Shown: in pieces, positions 44,067-53,302 of the stretch
How the letters are laid out: the number at the start of each line of letters is the position of its first letter
Numbering within the stretch: position 1 is the stretch's first letter
Origin: Bacteroidota bacterium
GTDB lineage: Bacteria > Bacteroidota > Bacteroidia > Palsa-948
Assembly (NCBI GenBank): GCA_016195025.1
Contig: JACQAL010000068.1
Span: 20,154 to 84,153, forward strand
Length of the DNA: 64,000 nt
Direction of reading: 5' to 3'
Translations under genes and position numbers: made by a program
The notes under the pieces: generated by a model
Seen by the model: the letters and a program-made list of their open reading frames with translations, nothing else
Databases searched by the model: none
What the model was told of the DNA's origin: nothing

Positions 44067-45409
44067 TTTACAACTTCTCCGATCAAATCATATTCCTTTG
44101 CAGAAATAATTTTTACCTCTGCAAAATCTCCAATACGAACATAAACTTGCTTTTGCTCACTATCCTTCGGAGATGGCCGGGGTGAGGCCTCCACAAGAAT
44201 GGTGTTATCCACATCAGGAGAATCAAATTCCGTTCTGCCGATGAAATAGTTTCCTTCTTTCTTATCGAACAATACTTTGAAAGTTTTTCCGATCATCTTC
44301 TTATTTAACTCGGCAGAAATTTTCTGCTGGACTTTCATCACTGCATCCGCTCGCCTTTGTTTTTCTTTCTGCGGAACATCGTCCTTCAGCGTGAATGCGT
44401 GCGTATCATCCTCGTGCGAGTAAGTAAAAACTCCCAGCCGTTCAAACTTTGATTCCTTTATCCACTCCAGCATTTCCTCGTGGTCTTGCTTGGTTTCTCC
44501 CGGATAGCCTGCAATGAGCGTAGTACGAATTGCAATGCCCGGAACGCGCTCGCGAATAGTTTCCGCCAACTCAATTGTTTTTTCCTTCGTAATTCCCCTG
44601 CGCATTGACTTAAGCATATTATCCGAAATATGCTGAAGCGGAATGTCGAGATAGTTGCAAATGTTTTTCTTTTCTCGCATCACATCCAAAACTTCCAAAG
44701 GAAATCCACTTGGATAGGCGTAATGTAAACGAATCCAATCCAGCCCGTTTACATCCGAAAGTTTTTCCAGCAGTTCAGCCAGATTTCTTTTCTTGTAAAT
44801 ATCTAAACCGTAGTAAGTCAAATCCTGCGCGATGAGAATAATTTCTTTTGTTCCGTTCTTCACAAGATTTCTTGTCTCTTCAATGATTTTTTCTATTGGA
44901 ATTGAAACATGCTTGCCTCTCATAATCGGAATCGCACAGAAAGAACAAGGGCGGTCGCATCCTTCTGAAATTTTTAAATAAGCGTAATGAACAGGGGTAG
45001 TGAGCAATCGCTCTCCAATCAGTTCATGTTTGTAATCTGCTTTTAAAGTTTTGAGAAGTCGCGGCAAATCTTTCGTTCCGAACCATGCATCCACATCAGT
45101 AATTTCTTTTTGCAAATCATCTTTGTAGCGCTCGCTCAAACATCCGGTCACATAAACTTTTTCAACCTTTCCTTTTCTCTTTGCATCCACACAATTTAAT
45201 ATCGTTTCAATGGATTGCTGCTTGGCATTTTCAATGAATCCGCAAGTATTAATAACCAGTATATTACTGTCGCTTAATTCATCTGAATATTCAACTTCAA
45301 AATTGTTCGCTTTCAACTGACCCATTAATACTTCAGAATCCACTAAGTTTTTAGAACAACCGAGTGTAATTACATTGACTTTATTTTTCCGGAGCGTTTT
45401 TGTTTTCAT
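44063..45409 (-). CDS. rimO: Ribosomal protein S12 methylthiotransferase RimO
   Basis: 448 residues. N-terminal UPF0004 domain with cysteines in TLGCSKNLVDSE, NTCGFI and VTGCLSE (auxiliary [4Fe-4S]); radical-SAM motif SEGCDRPCSFCAIP; C-terminal TRAM domain. Methylthiolates an aspartate of S12. Near residue 406, ASPRPSPKDSEQ interrupts the TRAM domain; this is encoded by a GGCCTCACCCCGGCC-type repeat (44161-44190). It appears to be an in-frame insertion tolerated in a loop. Confidence 0.95.
   Translation of the reverse strand: MKTKTLRKNKVNVITLGCSKNLVDSEVLMGQLKANNFEVEYSDELSDSNILVINTCGFIENAKQQSIETILNCVDAKRKGKVEKVYVTGCLSERYKDDLQKEITDVDAWFGTKDLPRLLKTLKADYKHELIGERLLTTPVHYAYLKISEGCDRPCSFCAIPIMRGKHVSIPIEKIIEETRNLVKNGTKEIILIAQDLTYYGLDIYKKRNLAELLEKLSDVNGLDWIRLHYAYPSGFPLEVLDVMREKKNICNYLDIPLQHISDNMLKSMRRGITKEKTIELAETIRERVPGIAIRTTLIAGYPGETKQDHEEMLEWIKESKFERLGVFTYSHEDDTHAFTLKDDVPQKEKQRRADAVMKVQQKISAELNKKMIGKTFKVLFDKKEGNYFIGRTEFDSPDVDNTILVEASPRPSPKDSEQKQVYVRIGDFAEVKIISAKEYDLIGEVVK
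44161..44190. repeat. GC-rich repeat inside rimO TRAM domain
   Basis: Encodes on the minus strand EASPRPSPKDS, a hallmark peptide of a repeat (ASPxPSPK) found in many bacterial genes. GGCCGGGGTGAGGCC has self-complementary GGCC ends. Confidence 0.6.
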
Positions 45410-45481
45410 AAATTTCCTGCAACAAAAATAACACTATATTCGGACAGAAATTTTAATTCTAAAACTGAAAAAAATAATTTT

Positions 45482-46660
45482 ATGAGAGAAGTGTTTATCG
45501 TTTCCGCAGTGCGAACTCCGCTTGGAAGTTTTGGCGGTTCATTGAAAGATATTTCAGCAACAAAACTCGGAGCAACTGCAATTAAAGGCGCGCTAGCGAA
45601 AATTAAATTAGACGCGAAAGTAGTGCAGGAAGTTTTTATGGGCTGTGTTCTGCAGGCAAATCTCGGACAAGCACCTGCTCGTCAGGCAGCAAAGTTTGCC
45701 GGGCTTCCCGACAGCGTGATTTGCACTACGGTAAATAAAGTCTGCGCATCGGGAATGAAAGCGATTATGCTGGGCGCGCAAACAATTGCATTGGGCGAAG
45801 CGGATGTGATTGTTGCAGGTGGAATGGAAAATATGAGTTCGGTTCCGTTCTATTCTGAAAATTTGCGCTGGGGAAATAAATATGGAAATGTTTCGATGAT
45901 TGACGGGCTTGCGAAAGATGGTTTGACCGATGTGTATCACAATAACGCAATGGGCGTTTCTGCCGATTTGTGCGCGAAGGAATGCAACATCTCAAGAAAA
46001 GAACAGGATGACTTCGCTATAGAATCTTACACGCACTCTGCGAATGCATGGAAGGCAGGAAAGTTCAACGATGAAATTGTTCCGGTAGAAATTCCCCAGC
46101 GCAAAGGCGATCCGATTTTATTTAAAGAAGATGAAGAATACAAGAATGTAAACTTCGCGAAAGTTCCTGAGCTGCGCGCGGTGTTTACAAAAGACGGAAC
46201 TGTTACTGCGGCAAACGCTTCAACGATGAATGATGGAGCTGCTGCACTTGTTTTGATGAGCAAAGAAAAAATGACTGCGCTTGGATTAAAACCCATAGCG
46301 AAAATTGTTTCTTATGCAGATGCGGAACAAGCGCCTGAATGGTTCACCACTACTCCATCGCTTGCCGTTCCGAAAGCAGTTGCAAAAGGAAATCTGAAAA
46401 TGTCTGACATAAATTATTTTGAACTGAACGAAGCATTTTCCGTAGTGGGAATTGTAAATATGCAAAAGATGAAACTTGATGCAAGCAAAGTAAATGTGAA
46501 CGGAGGCGCGGTTTCTCTCGGGCATCCGCTCGGCTGTTCAGGCGCGAGGATTATTGTAACACTTATAAATGTTTTGAAACAGAACAAAGCAAAATATGGC
46601 GCTGCGGGAATTTGTAATGGAGGAGGAGGTGCGAGCGCGATGGTAATCGAAAATGTTTGA
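45482..46660 (+). CDS. Acetyl-CoA C-acetyltransferase (thiolase)
   Basis: 392 residues. Nucleophile Cys in TVNKVCASGMKAIML, GGMENMSSVPF, His in GGAVSLGHPLGCSGARI and Cys in GICNGGGGASAMVIE. It condenses or cleaves acetyl-CoA units (AtoB/PhaA type). This is a second thiolase next to paaJ, but on the other strand and of a different subfamily. Ends with a 4-bp overlap to the NlpC/P60 gene. Confidence 0.93.
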   Translation: MREVFIVSAVRTPLGSFGGSLKDISATKLGATAIKGALAKIKLDAKVVQEVFMGCVLQANLGQAPARQAAKFAGLPDSVICTTVNKVCASGMKAIMLGAQTIALGEADVIVAGGMENMSSVPFYSENLRWGNKYGNVSMIDGLAKDGLTDVYHNNAMGVSADLCAKECNISRKEQDDFAIESYTHSANAWKAGKFNDEIVPVEIPQRKGDPILFKEDEEYKNVNFAKVPELRAVFTKDGTVTAANASTMNDGAAALVLMSKEKMTALGLKPIAKIVSYADAEQAPEWFTTTPSLAVPKAVAKGNLKMSDINYFELNEAFSVVGIVNMQKMKLDASKVNVNGGAVSLGHPLGCSGARIIVTLINVLKQNKAKYGAAGICNGGGGASAMVIENV

Positions 46661-47442
46661 TGTACGGAATTTGTAATCTCTCTATAGTTCCCTGCCGAAA
46701 AGAACCTTCGGATAAATCCGAAATGGTTACACAATTATTATTCGGAGAACATTTTGAAGTTCTCGAAGAAAAAAAATCCTGGACATTAATCCGCATTGCG
46801 TATGACGGCTACGAATGCTGGATAGATAAAAAACAATTCCTACCTCTGAATGTAAAAGGAATAAATGATTCTACTACTGCTGTCTCTACGGACTTAGTTC
46901 AATTAGCTGAAGGCGAAAACGGAAAAATGATTTCTATTTTACTCGGCAGTTCACTCCCGAAATTTTCTAACAAAGAATTTTATCTTGGAAAAGAAAAATA
47001 TTCTTTCGAAGGAGAGGCAACTTTTCCCTTTGCAAAAAATTCCCCCTTAAAAAAGGGGGATGAAAGGGGGTTGTCCGAAATTGCAAAATGGTATTTAAAC
47101 ACTCCTTATCTCTGGGGCGGACGCTCACCTTTCGGTTTAGATTGTTCCGGGTTTACACAAATGGTTTTCAAACTCTGCGGAATAAAATTAAAGCGTGACG
47201 CACACCAGCAAGCCGAGCAAGGAACTACTTTGAGTTTTCTCGAAGAAGCCAAAGAAGGCGACCTCGCTTTCTTTGACAACGAAGAAGGAAGAATTGTTCA
47301 CGTTGGAATTTTACTTGGCGATGAAAAAATTATTCACGCCTCAGGAAAAGTTCGCATAGATAAACTCGACCACCAGGGAATTTATAATGAGGATCTGAAA
47401 AAATATACGCACAGGTTGAGAGTTGTAAAACGTTTTATTTAG
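46657..47442 (+). CDS. NlpC/P60 (C40) peptidase with SH3-like domain
   Basis: 261 residues. N-terminal SH3-like domain (about 1-65, VPCRKEPSDKSEMVTQLLFGEHFEVLE). C-terminal NlpC/P60 catalytic domain (about 142-255): Cys in FGLDCSGFTQMVFKLCGIKLKRDAHQQA, His in GRIVHVGILLG, and a third polar residue (His) in IHASGKVRID. It hydrolyses gamma-D-Glu-diamino acid bonds in peptidoglycan. No signal peptide is visible, as in other Bacteroidota members. Residues about 128-139 (NSPLKKGDERGL) come from a C/G-rich repeat in the linker. Confidence 0.9.
   Translation: MMYGICNLSIVPCRKEPSDKSEMVTQLLFGEHFEVLEEKKSWTLIRIAYDGYECWIDKKQFLPLNVKGINDSTTAVSTDLVQLAEGENGKMISILLGSSLPKFSNKEFYLGKEKYSFEGEATFPFAKNSPLKKGDERGLSEIAKWYLNTPYLWGGRSPFGLDCSGFTQMVFKLCGIKLKRDAHQQAEQGTTLSFLEEAKEGDLAFFDNEEGRIVHVGILLGDEKIIHASGKVRIDKLDHQGIYNEDLKKYTHRLRVVKRFI
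47041..47071. repeat. C/G-rich repeat inside the NlpC/P60 linker
   Basis: TCCCCCTTAAAAAAGGGGGA with a following GAAAGGGGG: CCCCCTT and AAGGGGG pair. Same family as the repeats flanking the DUF559 cassette at 15511 and 15941. Read in frame in the domain linker. Confidence 0.75.
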
Positions 47443-47451
47443 CACGCTTTT

Positions 47452-47649
47452 TTGTCTTGTTTCTTCTTTCTTCATAGCCAAATCGTCACTCTTCCAAAAT
47501 CCTATCTGCCATTCTTACCTGATATTTATCATTTCACAGATTGGGTGATGGATGTGTTTGATGATAAAATTGTTTTCAGAAAACCAATCAAAGAATCGGA
47601 AAAAGTTTCGGAGAATGGTCAGAGTAAGAAAAAGAAGATAAAGATATAA
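47452..47649 (+). CDS. Possible small protein (uncertain)
   Basis: 65 residues; an open frame after the NlpC/P60 gene, 9 bp downstream. Starts at a TTG. Contains SYLPFLPDIYHFTDWVMDVFDDKIVFRKP, then a Ser/Lys-rich end. Its codons look similar to real genes, but the last 31 bp overlap the convergent cyclase and no homologous family was recognised. Could be non-coding. Confidence 0.35.
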   Translation: MSCFFFLHSQIVTLPKSYLPFLPDIYHFTDWVMDVFDDKIVFRKPIKESEKVSENGQSKKKKIKI

Positions 47650-49427
47650 ATTTTTTGCTCAACAAAATACATTTCAATATCGCCTTTGTTTTTGGCAGGA
47701 ATTTTTCCTCTGAAAACAGTATTGAGATATGAGATGTGTGACATGAGATTATACGTTGCTCCTGAAATATTTATTTTTCCTGCTTCGCATGAAGATTCCA
47801 TCCTGCTTGCAACATTCACAGTATCTCCCCATATATCGTAAGCAAATTTTTTATCTCCAACTACTCCTGCAGTAACCGGACCAGAATGAATTCCAATTCG
47901 CAAACTCCAATTATTATTCTGTGCTTTCATCCATGATTGAATTTCGAGTCCTGCTTTTAGAATTTCTTCTGCATGATTTGAGTTTGGAATTGGCAACCCG
48001 CTTACACACATATACGCATCGCCAATAGTTTTTATTTTCTCAATGTTGTGTTTGGAAATTATTTCGTCAAACTTTTTGAATATAAAATCTAATTCGTTTA
48101 CCAATTCTTCAGCAGAAAGTTTTTCTGCAATGGTTGTAAATCCTTTAAAGTCGGTGAACATTACAGTTACATTTTCATAATATTTGGGAGCTGCCTTGCC
48201 TTTTGCTTTTAGTTCTTTTGCTGTTTCAACGGGAAGAATATTCAGCAAGAGTTTTTCACTCTTTCTTCTCTCTTTGAAAATAAATCCTGAAAGTATTACT
48301 ACGATCAGCAAACCAAAGGCAACTGACCAGATAATTATTTTCTGCCTATTAAGCTGGGAATTCTGAAGTTCTTTGTCTTTATTCAATAATTTGATTTGCT
48401 GTTCCTTTTTTTCAGTTTCATATTTTGTTTGCATTTCGGTGATTTGCTTTGAAGATTCTTCATTAAACATGGAATCTTTTACCTGTGTATGCAGTTTAAA
48501 ATTCTCATACGCATTTCTGAAATCTTTTTTCCCTTCGTATGCTTTCGAAAGGAGTTGGTATGACAAACTTATATTTTCCTTATTCGAATTCTCTCCGGCA
48601 ATTTCCAGAGAGCGATTTGCAAAATCAATTGCTTTGTCAAAATTATTTTCTGATAAATAAATTATAGCCAAGTTGTAACAGGCATCTGATTCGGATTTTT
48701 TATCTCCTGTTTTTCTGCTTATGTCCAGCGTCTTTTTATCATACTCCAGCGCCTCTGTATTTTTTCCCATCAAATGAAGAAGCGCGCCCATTTCATTCAT
48801 TGACCAGATAATGCTGGGCATGTAACCGTCTTTTTCATAGATAAAAAGCGCTTGCTGAAAATTTTTCATTGCTGAATCATATTGCTTCAACTCTTTATAA
48901 ATACCTCCTAAATCCATCAAACATTCCGCAATGCTGAACTGATTGTCCTTAGATGGATTTTCTTTTTCAATCTGCTGAAACATGCTCAAAGATTTTTGCT
49001 GGTACTCAATCGCTTTGTCAAATTGTTTCATCAAGCCATAAAGATGACCGATGTTGCCGTAAACACCGGCTGTTCCCCATTTATCACCTGTCTCTTCACG
49101 TATTTTTAATCCTTTGTGATATTCCTCAATACTTTTCTGCAATTCTCCTTTTTCATAAAAAATATTTCCCGTCAACACATATCCTTTCGCAAGTCCTTTT
49201 TTATATCCTATTTTTTTTGAAAGTGAAATTGCTTCTTCAGAAAATAAAAATGCTTTATTGATATTTACAGTAAGATAATTCCAGCAAAGTATATTCAGCA
49301 TATCAACCTTTGAAGAATCTTCCGGCAAACCTTTCATTACCTTTTCAAGAGAATCCAAAATAGGTTGAGCGATTGAAAAAAAAATTATGAGAATAAAAAA
49401 ATAAAAAAGTAAAAGAAACTTTTTCAT
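47619..49427 (-). CDS. TPR-containing class III adenylate/guanylate cyclase
   Basis: 602 residues. Signal peptide, about six TPR repeats (about 35-320, for example VYGNIGHLYGLMKQFDKAIEYQQKSL), a coiled coil, one membrane helix (IIIWSVAFGLLIVVILSGFIF, near 375), then the cyclase domain (about 400-585) with VMFTDFKGFTTIAEKL (metal Asp), KTIGDAYMCVSGLP, RIGIHSGPVTAGVVG and DIWGDTVNVASRMES. A periplasmic TPR sensor thus controls cytoplasmic cyclic nucleotide synthesis. Ends with a hydrophobic IYIFIFFFLL tail that may be incidental. Confidence 0.92.
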   Translation of the reverse strand: MKKFLLLFYFFILIIFFSIAQPILDSLEKVMKGLPEDSSKVDMLNILCWNYLTVNINKAFLFSEEAISLSKKIGYKKGLAKGYVLTGNIFYEKGELQKSIEEYHKGLKIREETGDKWGTAGVYGNIGHLYGLMKQFDKAIEYQQKSLSMFQQIEKENPSKDNQFSIAECLMDLGGIYKELKQYDSAMKNFQQALFIYEKDGYMPSIIWSMNEMGALLHLMGKNTEALEYDKKTLDISRKTGDKKSESDACYNLAIIYLSENNFDKAIDFANRSLEIAGENSNKENISLSYQLLSKAYEGKKDFRNAYENFKLHTQVKDSMFNEESSKQITEMQTKYETEKKEQQIKLLNKDKELQNSQLNRQKIIIWSVAFGLLIVVILSGFIFKERRKSEKLLLNILPVETAKELKAKGKAAPKYYENVTVMFTDFKGFTTIAEKLSAEELVNELDFIFKKFDEIISKHNIEKIKTIGDAYMCVSGLPIPNSNHAEEILKAGLEIQSWMKAQNNNWSLRIGIHSGPVTAGVVGDKKFAYDIWGDTVNVASRMESSCEAGKINISGATYNLMSHISYLNTVFRGKIPAKNKGDIEMYFVEQKIYIFIFFFLL

Positions 49428-49436
49428 CTTACAAGT

Positions 49437-50531
49437 TTAATCAAACAAAGAGAATTGTCCTTTGTTTTTTTCTTCCATAAAAATTTTTTGGCGGTTTTTA
49501 TAAAACGCTTCCGAATCAAACTCAAATTTATCTTTTGCGTTCAAGTATTTTTTCACAGCCATTTTAAAAAGATTGCGGATGGATTCAGCAATTTTTCCTT
49601 CGCCTCTTGTTCGGGTTCCCCAACGGCTGTCATTCACTTGTCCGCCATGGCATTCTTTAATTTGATTCCAAACTTTTTCCGCACGGTCAGAAAAATTTTT
49701 CTCAAGCCAATCTTTAAATACAGTTGCAATGGCACCGTTGAGCCGCACAATTGTATATCCTGCATTGCTTGCTCCGTTTTCAGCGGCAGTTTTTATGACA
49801 TCGTAAATCTCAGTTGAATTTAATCCGGGAATGATTGGCGCATTCATAATTCCAACAGCAACTCCTGCATCGGATAAATGCCTGACCACTTTCATTCGGT
49901 TTTTGTAGGTGACAGTTCGCGGTTCAAGTTTCAATCGCAAGTCCTCATCGAGAGAAGTAATAGTTACCATCACATGCACGAGATTTAATTTTGCAAGTTC
50001 GGAAAGAATATCAATATCCCGAAGTATCAATGCATTTTTTGTAATGAGAGAAACGGGGTGCTTGTACTTCAAACAAACTTGCAGTATTCCTCTCGTGATT
50101 TCTAATTTTCTTTCGATGGGCTGATAACAATCTGTATTTCCTGAGAGCATAATCGGCTGCGGCTCCCAGTTTTTTTTCCGAAAATTTTTTTCTAAAAGTT
50201 CAGGAGCATTTTTCTTTACAAGAATTTTTCTTTCAAAGTCAAGCCCCGCGCTGTAACCCCAGTATTCGTGCGTGGTGCGCGCATAGCAGTATAAGCATCC
50301 GTGTTCGCATCCCTGATACGGATTCATTGAATACATTCCGGGAATATCGGGGCTTTCGACTTTGTTTACAATTGTCTTTGGAAAAACTTCTATGTACTGA
50401 GTTTGTTCTTCGCGCAGCATTTCTTCATCAATCATTTCCGGAAACTCTTTCACATAAGAATCATTGAAGAAACGGTTAGCCGGATTTACCTGTGCGCCTC
50501 TTCCGCGAAAATATTTTTCATCTTCTTCCAT
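49437..50531 (-). CDS. PA0069-family radical SAM protein (SplB-like)
   Basis: 364 residues. Radical-SAM cluster motif CEHGCLYCYAR with context MNPYQG, followed by MLSGNTDCYQPIERKLEITR and TITSLDEDLRLKLEPR, the family's conserved blocks. Related to spore photoproduct lyase, but not that enzyme in non-sporulating Bacteroidota; substrate is unknown. It lies 9 bp upstream of the cyclase on the same strand, which may be chance. Confidence 0.9.
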   Translation of the reverse strand: MEEDEKYFRGRGAQVNPANRFFNDSYVKEFPEMIDEEMLREEQTQYIEVFPKTIVNKVESPDIPGMYSMNPYQGCEHGCLYCYARTTHEYWGYSAGLDFERKILVKKNAPELLEKNFRKKNWEPQPIMLSGNTDCYQPIERKLEITRGILQVCLKYKHPVSLITKNALILRDIDILSELAKLNLVHVMVTITSLDEDLRLKLEPRTVTYKNRMKVVRHLSDAGVAVGIMNAPIIPGLNSTEIYDVIKTAAENGASNAGYTIVRLNGAIATVFKDWLEKNFSDRAEKVWNQIKECHGGQVNDSRWGTRTRGEGKIAESIRNLFKMAVKKYLNAKDKFEFDSEAFYKNRQKIFMEEKNKGQFSLFD

Positions 50532-50576
50532 CTTTTTATTTCATCGAAGTACGAGCGAATTGCAATTCACCCGCAC

Positions 50577-51785
50577 CTATTTGTTTTTACTTTTTACGTA
50601 ATTCATTATTCCTTCAAAGTATGCTTCTGCTACTTCCTCTATTCGTTTTGAATCTTTTTGATTCAGCGCCTTACTTTCATTACTATTATCCTGGCAAAGC
50701 GATTCGCCATAACACAAAGTTCCGCGCACCATTCGCGTAAGAGCAAGGTTGCGGCAGAAAACTCCAGGCACATCTGTATTCAAACAATTTCCTTTCAGAT
50801 AAATTGCGCAAGAATCCATTGCCGCAGGAACTTTTGTTTTCTCCACTAAACTTTCTACAATGAATTTAGAAAACAAAATTGAATTTTGAATATCATCCGT
50901 AAGAAGCAGGCGAAGAAAATCAATTCGCGCTTCCGGTTTGTCCAGTTCATCCGCAGAAAAACTTCCACCTACAAACGCCATATTGAAATCTTTTTTTGTG
51001 GGCTTGTTCCATTCTTTATTTGTTTCATCCACATTGTAGTGAATAATCAGCGTTAAGTCAGGATGGAACTCATTTATTTTTTTTGCACGCTCGCGCAAAT
51101 CTTCCTGCAAAAAAAACCTGCGGAAGATTTCCAAATCATTTGCTTTTGTTAAAAGAAAATTTTTTTCTTCGAAAGAAATATCTCCTCTTGTAAAAGCGGA
51201 ATCAACCGAGCGCAGAAACAAACTGTCTTTCCATTTTTCATATGTAACTCCGAAAGAAGAAATGCCTTCTTCATTTCTTGTAAGCATTACGGTTGCGCCT
51301 TCGCGTTCTAATTTCTTCTTTAGAACTTTTGCAGTAGCGAGAGTAAGATTTCCTTCAATAAGTTGTATCGGAGGGTTGGATTTTATTTCCACCCATTTTT
51401 TTTCTTTCTTCGCTGATTCTAAATCTCCGCCTATGTGGCCGGGGTCGAGAGCAATTGCTAAAAAACTCAATTCCTTATCGTGAGCAATGCGACCATAATG
51501 TCTCTTTATTTTGGAATTCATTGATAAAATAAAACTATCTGTTTTATTCCATTGCAGTAAGAATTGTAATTTCTTCTTCGAAGTATCGGTTGCCGGCTGA
51601 TAAACTTCAATTCCTTCTTTTGTGAAAGAAAAAAATTCTGACAGTTTATTTTCTTTATCCAGATATTTCTGCATCTTCTTTGTGTAAACTGAAATCAAAC
51701 TATCGGGATTAATTTGTGCAAAAGACCCTTCGACTACGCTCAGGGTGATAGCCAGAGTAAGAATTATAGTAATTCCGATTCTCAT
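50577..51785 (-). CDS. N-acetylmuramoyl-L-alanine amidase (Amidase_3)
   Basis: 402 residues. Signal peptide to FAQ; then Amidase_3 with LAIALDPGHIGG (zinc His), catalytic/ligand residues in VEIKSNPPIQLIEGNLTLATAKVLKKKLE and the IIHYNVDE segment; VMLTRNEEG in between. It cleaves the MurNAc-L-Ala bond during cell division in the periplasm. The signal peptide includes LSVVEGS, encoded by a CCCTGAGCGTAGTCGAAGGG repeat at 51724-51746. Confidence 0.85.
   Translation of the reverse strand: MRIGITIILTLAITLSVVEGSFAQINPDSLISVYTKKMQKYLDKENKLSEFFSFTKEGIEVYQPATDTSKKKLQFLLQWNKTDSFILSMNSKIKRHYGRIAHDKELSFLAIALDPGHIGGDLESAKKEKKWVEIKSNPPIQLIEGNLTLATAKVLKKKLEREGATVMLTRNEEGISSFGVTYEKWKDSLFLRSVDSAFTRGDISFEEKNFLLTKANDLEIFRRFFLQEDLRERAKKINEFHPDLTLIIHYNVDETNKEWNKPTKKDFNMAFVGGSFSADELDKPEARIDFLRLLLTDDIQNSILFSKFIVESLVEKTKVPAAMDSCAIYLKGNCLNTDVPGVFCRNLALTRMVRGTLCYGESLCQDNSNESKALNQKDSKRIEEVAEAYFEGIMNYVKSKNK
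51724..51746. repeat. CCCTGAGCGTAGTCGAAGGG repeat inside a signal peptide
   Basis: Widely distributed repeat (well-known LSVVEG-coding motif) present in the amidase signal-peptide coding region on the minus strand. CCCT and AGGG ends are complementary. Confidence 0.8.
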
Positions 51786-51805
51786 CTTAATTGTACTTTC
51801 GCTTT

Positions 51806-52213
51806 ATGAATATTTTGTCGCTTCCTTTTGAGAAAGAAATTTTTTACCGTGCATCGCGCAGCAGCGGCAAAGGCGGACAAAACGTAAATAAAGTTTCCAC
51901 AAAGGTAGAATTGAATTTTGATGTTGCCAATTCGAAGTTATTAACGAATGAGCAAAAACAAAAAATTTCTGAAAAACTTTTTCAACATATCAATAAGGAA
52001 GGAATTCTGAAAGTAACTGCGGAGACATCGCGCTCGCAACTGGAAAATAAATTTATTGCACTGAAAAAATTTCACAAACTCATCCATGACTGCTTCAGGG
52101 AGAAAAAGAAAAGAATTATCACCAAGGCAACAAGAACTTCGAAAGAAAAAAGAATAAAGCAAAAAAAAATACGCTCCGAATTGAAAAAGAGCCGCTCTGA
52201 AAAATGGATTTGA
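51806..52213 (+). CDS. arfB: Alternative ribosome-rescue factor ArfB (peptidyl-tRNA hydrolase)
   Basis: 135 residues from ATG 51806. GGQ motif in YRASRSSGKGGQNVNKVSTKVEL and a Lys/Arg-rich tail (KKKRIITKATRTSKEKRIKQKK) that binds the mRNA channel. ArfB frees stalled ribosomes by hydrolysing peptidyl-tRNA. A TACTTTCG sequence just before the start resembles a -7 box. Confidence 0.93.
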   Translation: MNILSLPFEKEIFYRASRSSGKGGQNVNKVSTKVELNFDVANSKLLTNEQKQKISEKLFQHINKEGILKVTAETSRSQLENKFIALKKFHKLIHDCFREKKKRIITKATRTSKEKRIKQKKIRSELKKSRSEKWI

Positions 52214-52239
52214 GGCACGATTTTTTTAATTTACCTTTG
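52209..52239 (+). promoter_or_regulatory. Bacteroidota promoter of the 52247 gene
   Basis: TTTG at 52209-52212 and TACCTTTG at 52232-52239 with an exact 19-bp spacer, the canonical -33/-7 pair. The ATG follows 7 nt after the -7 box, implying a leader of only a few nucleotides. The -33 box overlaps the end of arfB. Confidence 0.75.
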
Positions 52240-52246
52240 CAAGATT

Positions 52247-53302
52247 ATGAGCGCGAATGAGAAAAAAATTATTCTGATTATTTTTTTTATTCCTATTTCT
52301 TTTTTTTCTTTCTCCCAGCAAACTTCATTCTCCGGCAGCGATTCGCTGCATTCGCTTTATCACATTGTGACGCTAAAAGACGGCACGGTATTAAAAGGAA
52401 AAATTATCAGCGAGGAAAAAAGAGAAACTGTTTTTCAGGATGAATTGCTCGGAAATGTTTCTTTCCATGCACGCGATGTGGCAAGTATAGCGCAAATAGA
52501 GCCGCAGGAATTTTATCTCATTACCCTGATGAACGGGACCATCTTGCAGGGGAAAATCATCAACAAAAAAGAAAAAGAAATTATTGTTGAAACTTCGGCA
52601 ATTGGAAATGTTATAGTGGATGTGAACAAAATAAAAAACATTCAGGTGATTGCGCCCGGAAATTTTCCGAATGGAAAATACTGGTTCAAAACTTCCATAG
52701 ACGCGCATTACTTTATCACTCCTTCCTCCATTCCGCTGAATACAAACGAAGCGTATTACCAAAACACGATGGGGCTCTTTAACGGATTCGAAGCATCGCT
52801 GTCAAAAAATTTTTCGCTGAGCGGAGGAGTCATTCTTCCTGTTGCAGTATTTATTGCACCGCATTTAAGTTATAAAATCAGCAACGGAATTTATGCAGGC
52901 GGTGGCGGACTTTTTTCTCTGCGCACAGGAAAACAATATTCTGCTTTTGGTTATGGAATGCTGACTTTTGGAAACAGAAATTCGCACATCAGCATTGGTG
53001 GCGGCTATGGATATTTTACGTATCAGAACAGAAGATATTATTACTTGCATCATACTTACAATGTATATGTAAACACTTTTACGCTCAGCGCAGAACATCG
53101 CTTAACTCCGCATTGCGCGCTGGTAACAGAAAACTGGCTTGCATTTGACAATAAAATAAAATTTCTTACGGCAGGCATGCGCTATATGGGAGAAAAAAAT
53201 TCGTTCGACTTTGGTTTCGGAAATTTTTCTCTCAACAAAAGAGTTTTTGGAATTGCGGTTTCGGGCATGATTCCTTTTGTAAGTTACCTGCGTAACTTAT
53301 AA
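52247..53302 (+). CDS. Outer-membrane protein with duplicated LSM-like N-terminal motif
   Basis: 351 residues. Signal peptide ending FSFSQ. Two similar beta modules: residues about 40-80 (VTLKDGTVLKGKIISEEKRE) and about 89-130 (ITLMNGTILQGKIINKKEKE), as in other Bacteroidota surface proteins. The rest (about 145-351) is a beta-barrel with repeated Gly/aromatic strands (GIYAGGGGLFSLR, SHISIGGGYGYFTYQNRRYYY). Role is unknown. It overlaps the convergent RluA gene by 6 bp. Confidence 0.75.
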   Translation: MSANEKKIILIIFFIPISFFSFSQQTSFSGSDSLHSLYHIVTLKDGTVLKGKIISEEKRETVFQDELLGNVSFHARDVASIAQIEPQEFYLITLMNGTILQGKIINKKEKEIIVETSAIGNVIVDVNKIKNIQVIAPGNFPNGKYWFKTSIDAHYFITPSSIPLNTNEAYYQNTMGLFNGFEASLSKNFSLSGGVILPVAVFIAPHLSYKISNGIYAGGGGLFSLRTGKQYSAFGYGMLTFGNRNSHISIGGGYGYFTYQNRRYYYLHHTYNVYVNTFTLSAEHRLTPHCALVTENWLAFDNKIKFLTAGMRYMGEKNSFDFGFGNFSLNKRVFGIAVSGMIPFVSYLRNL

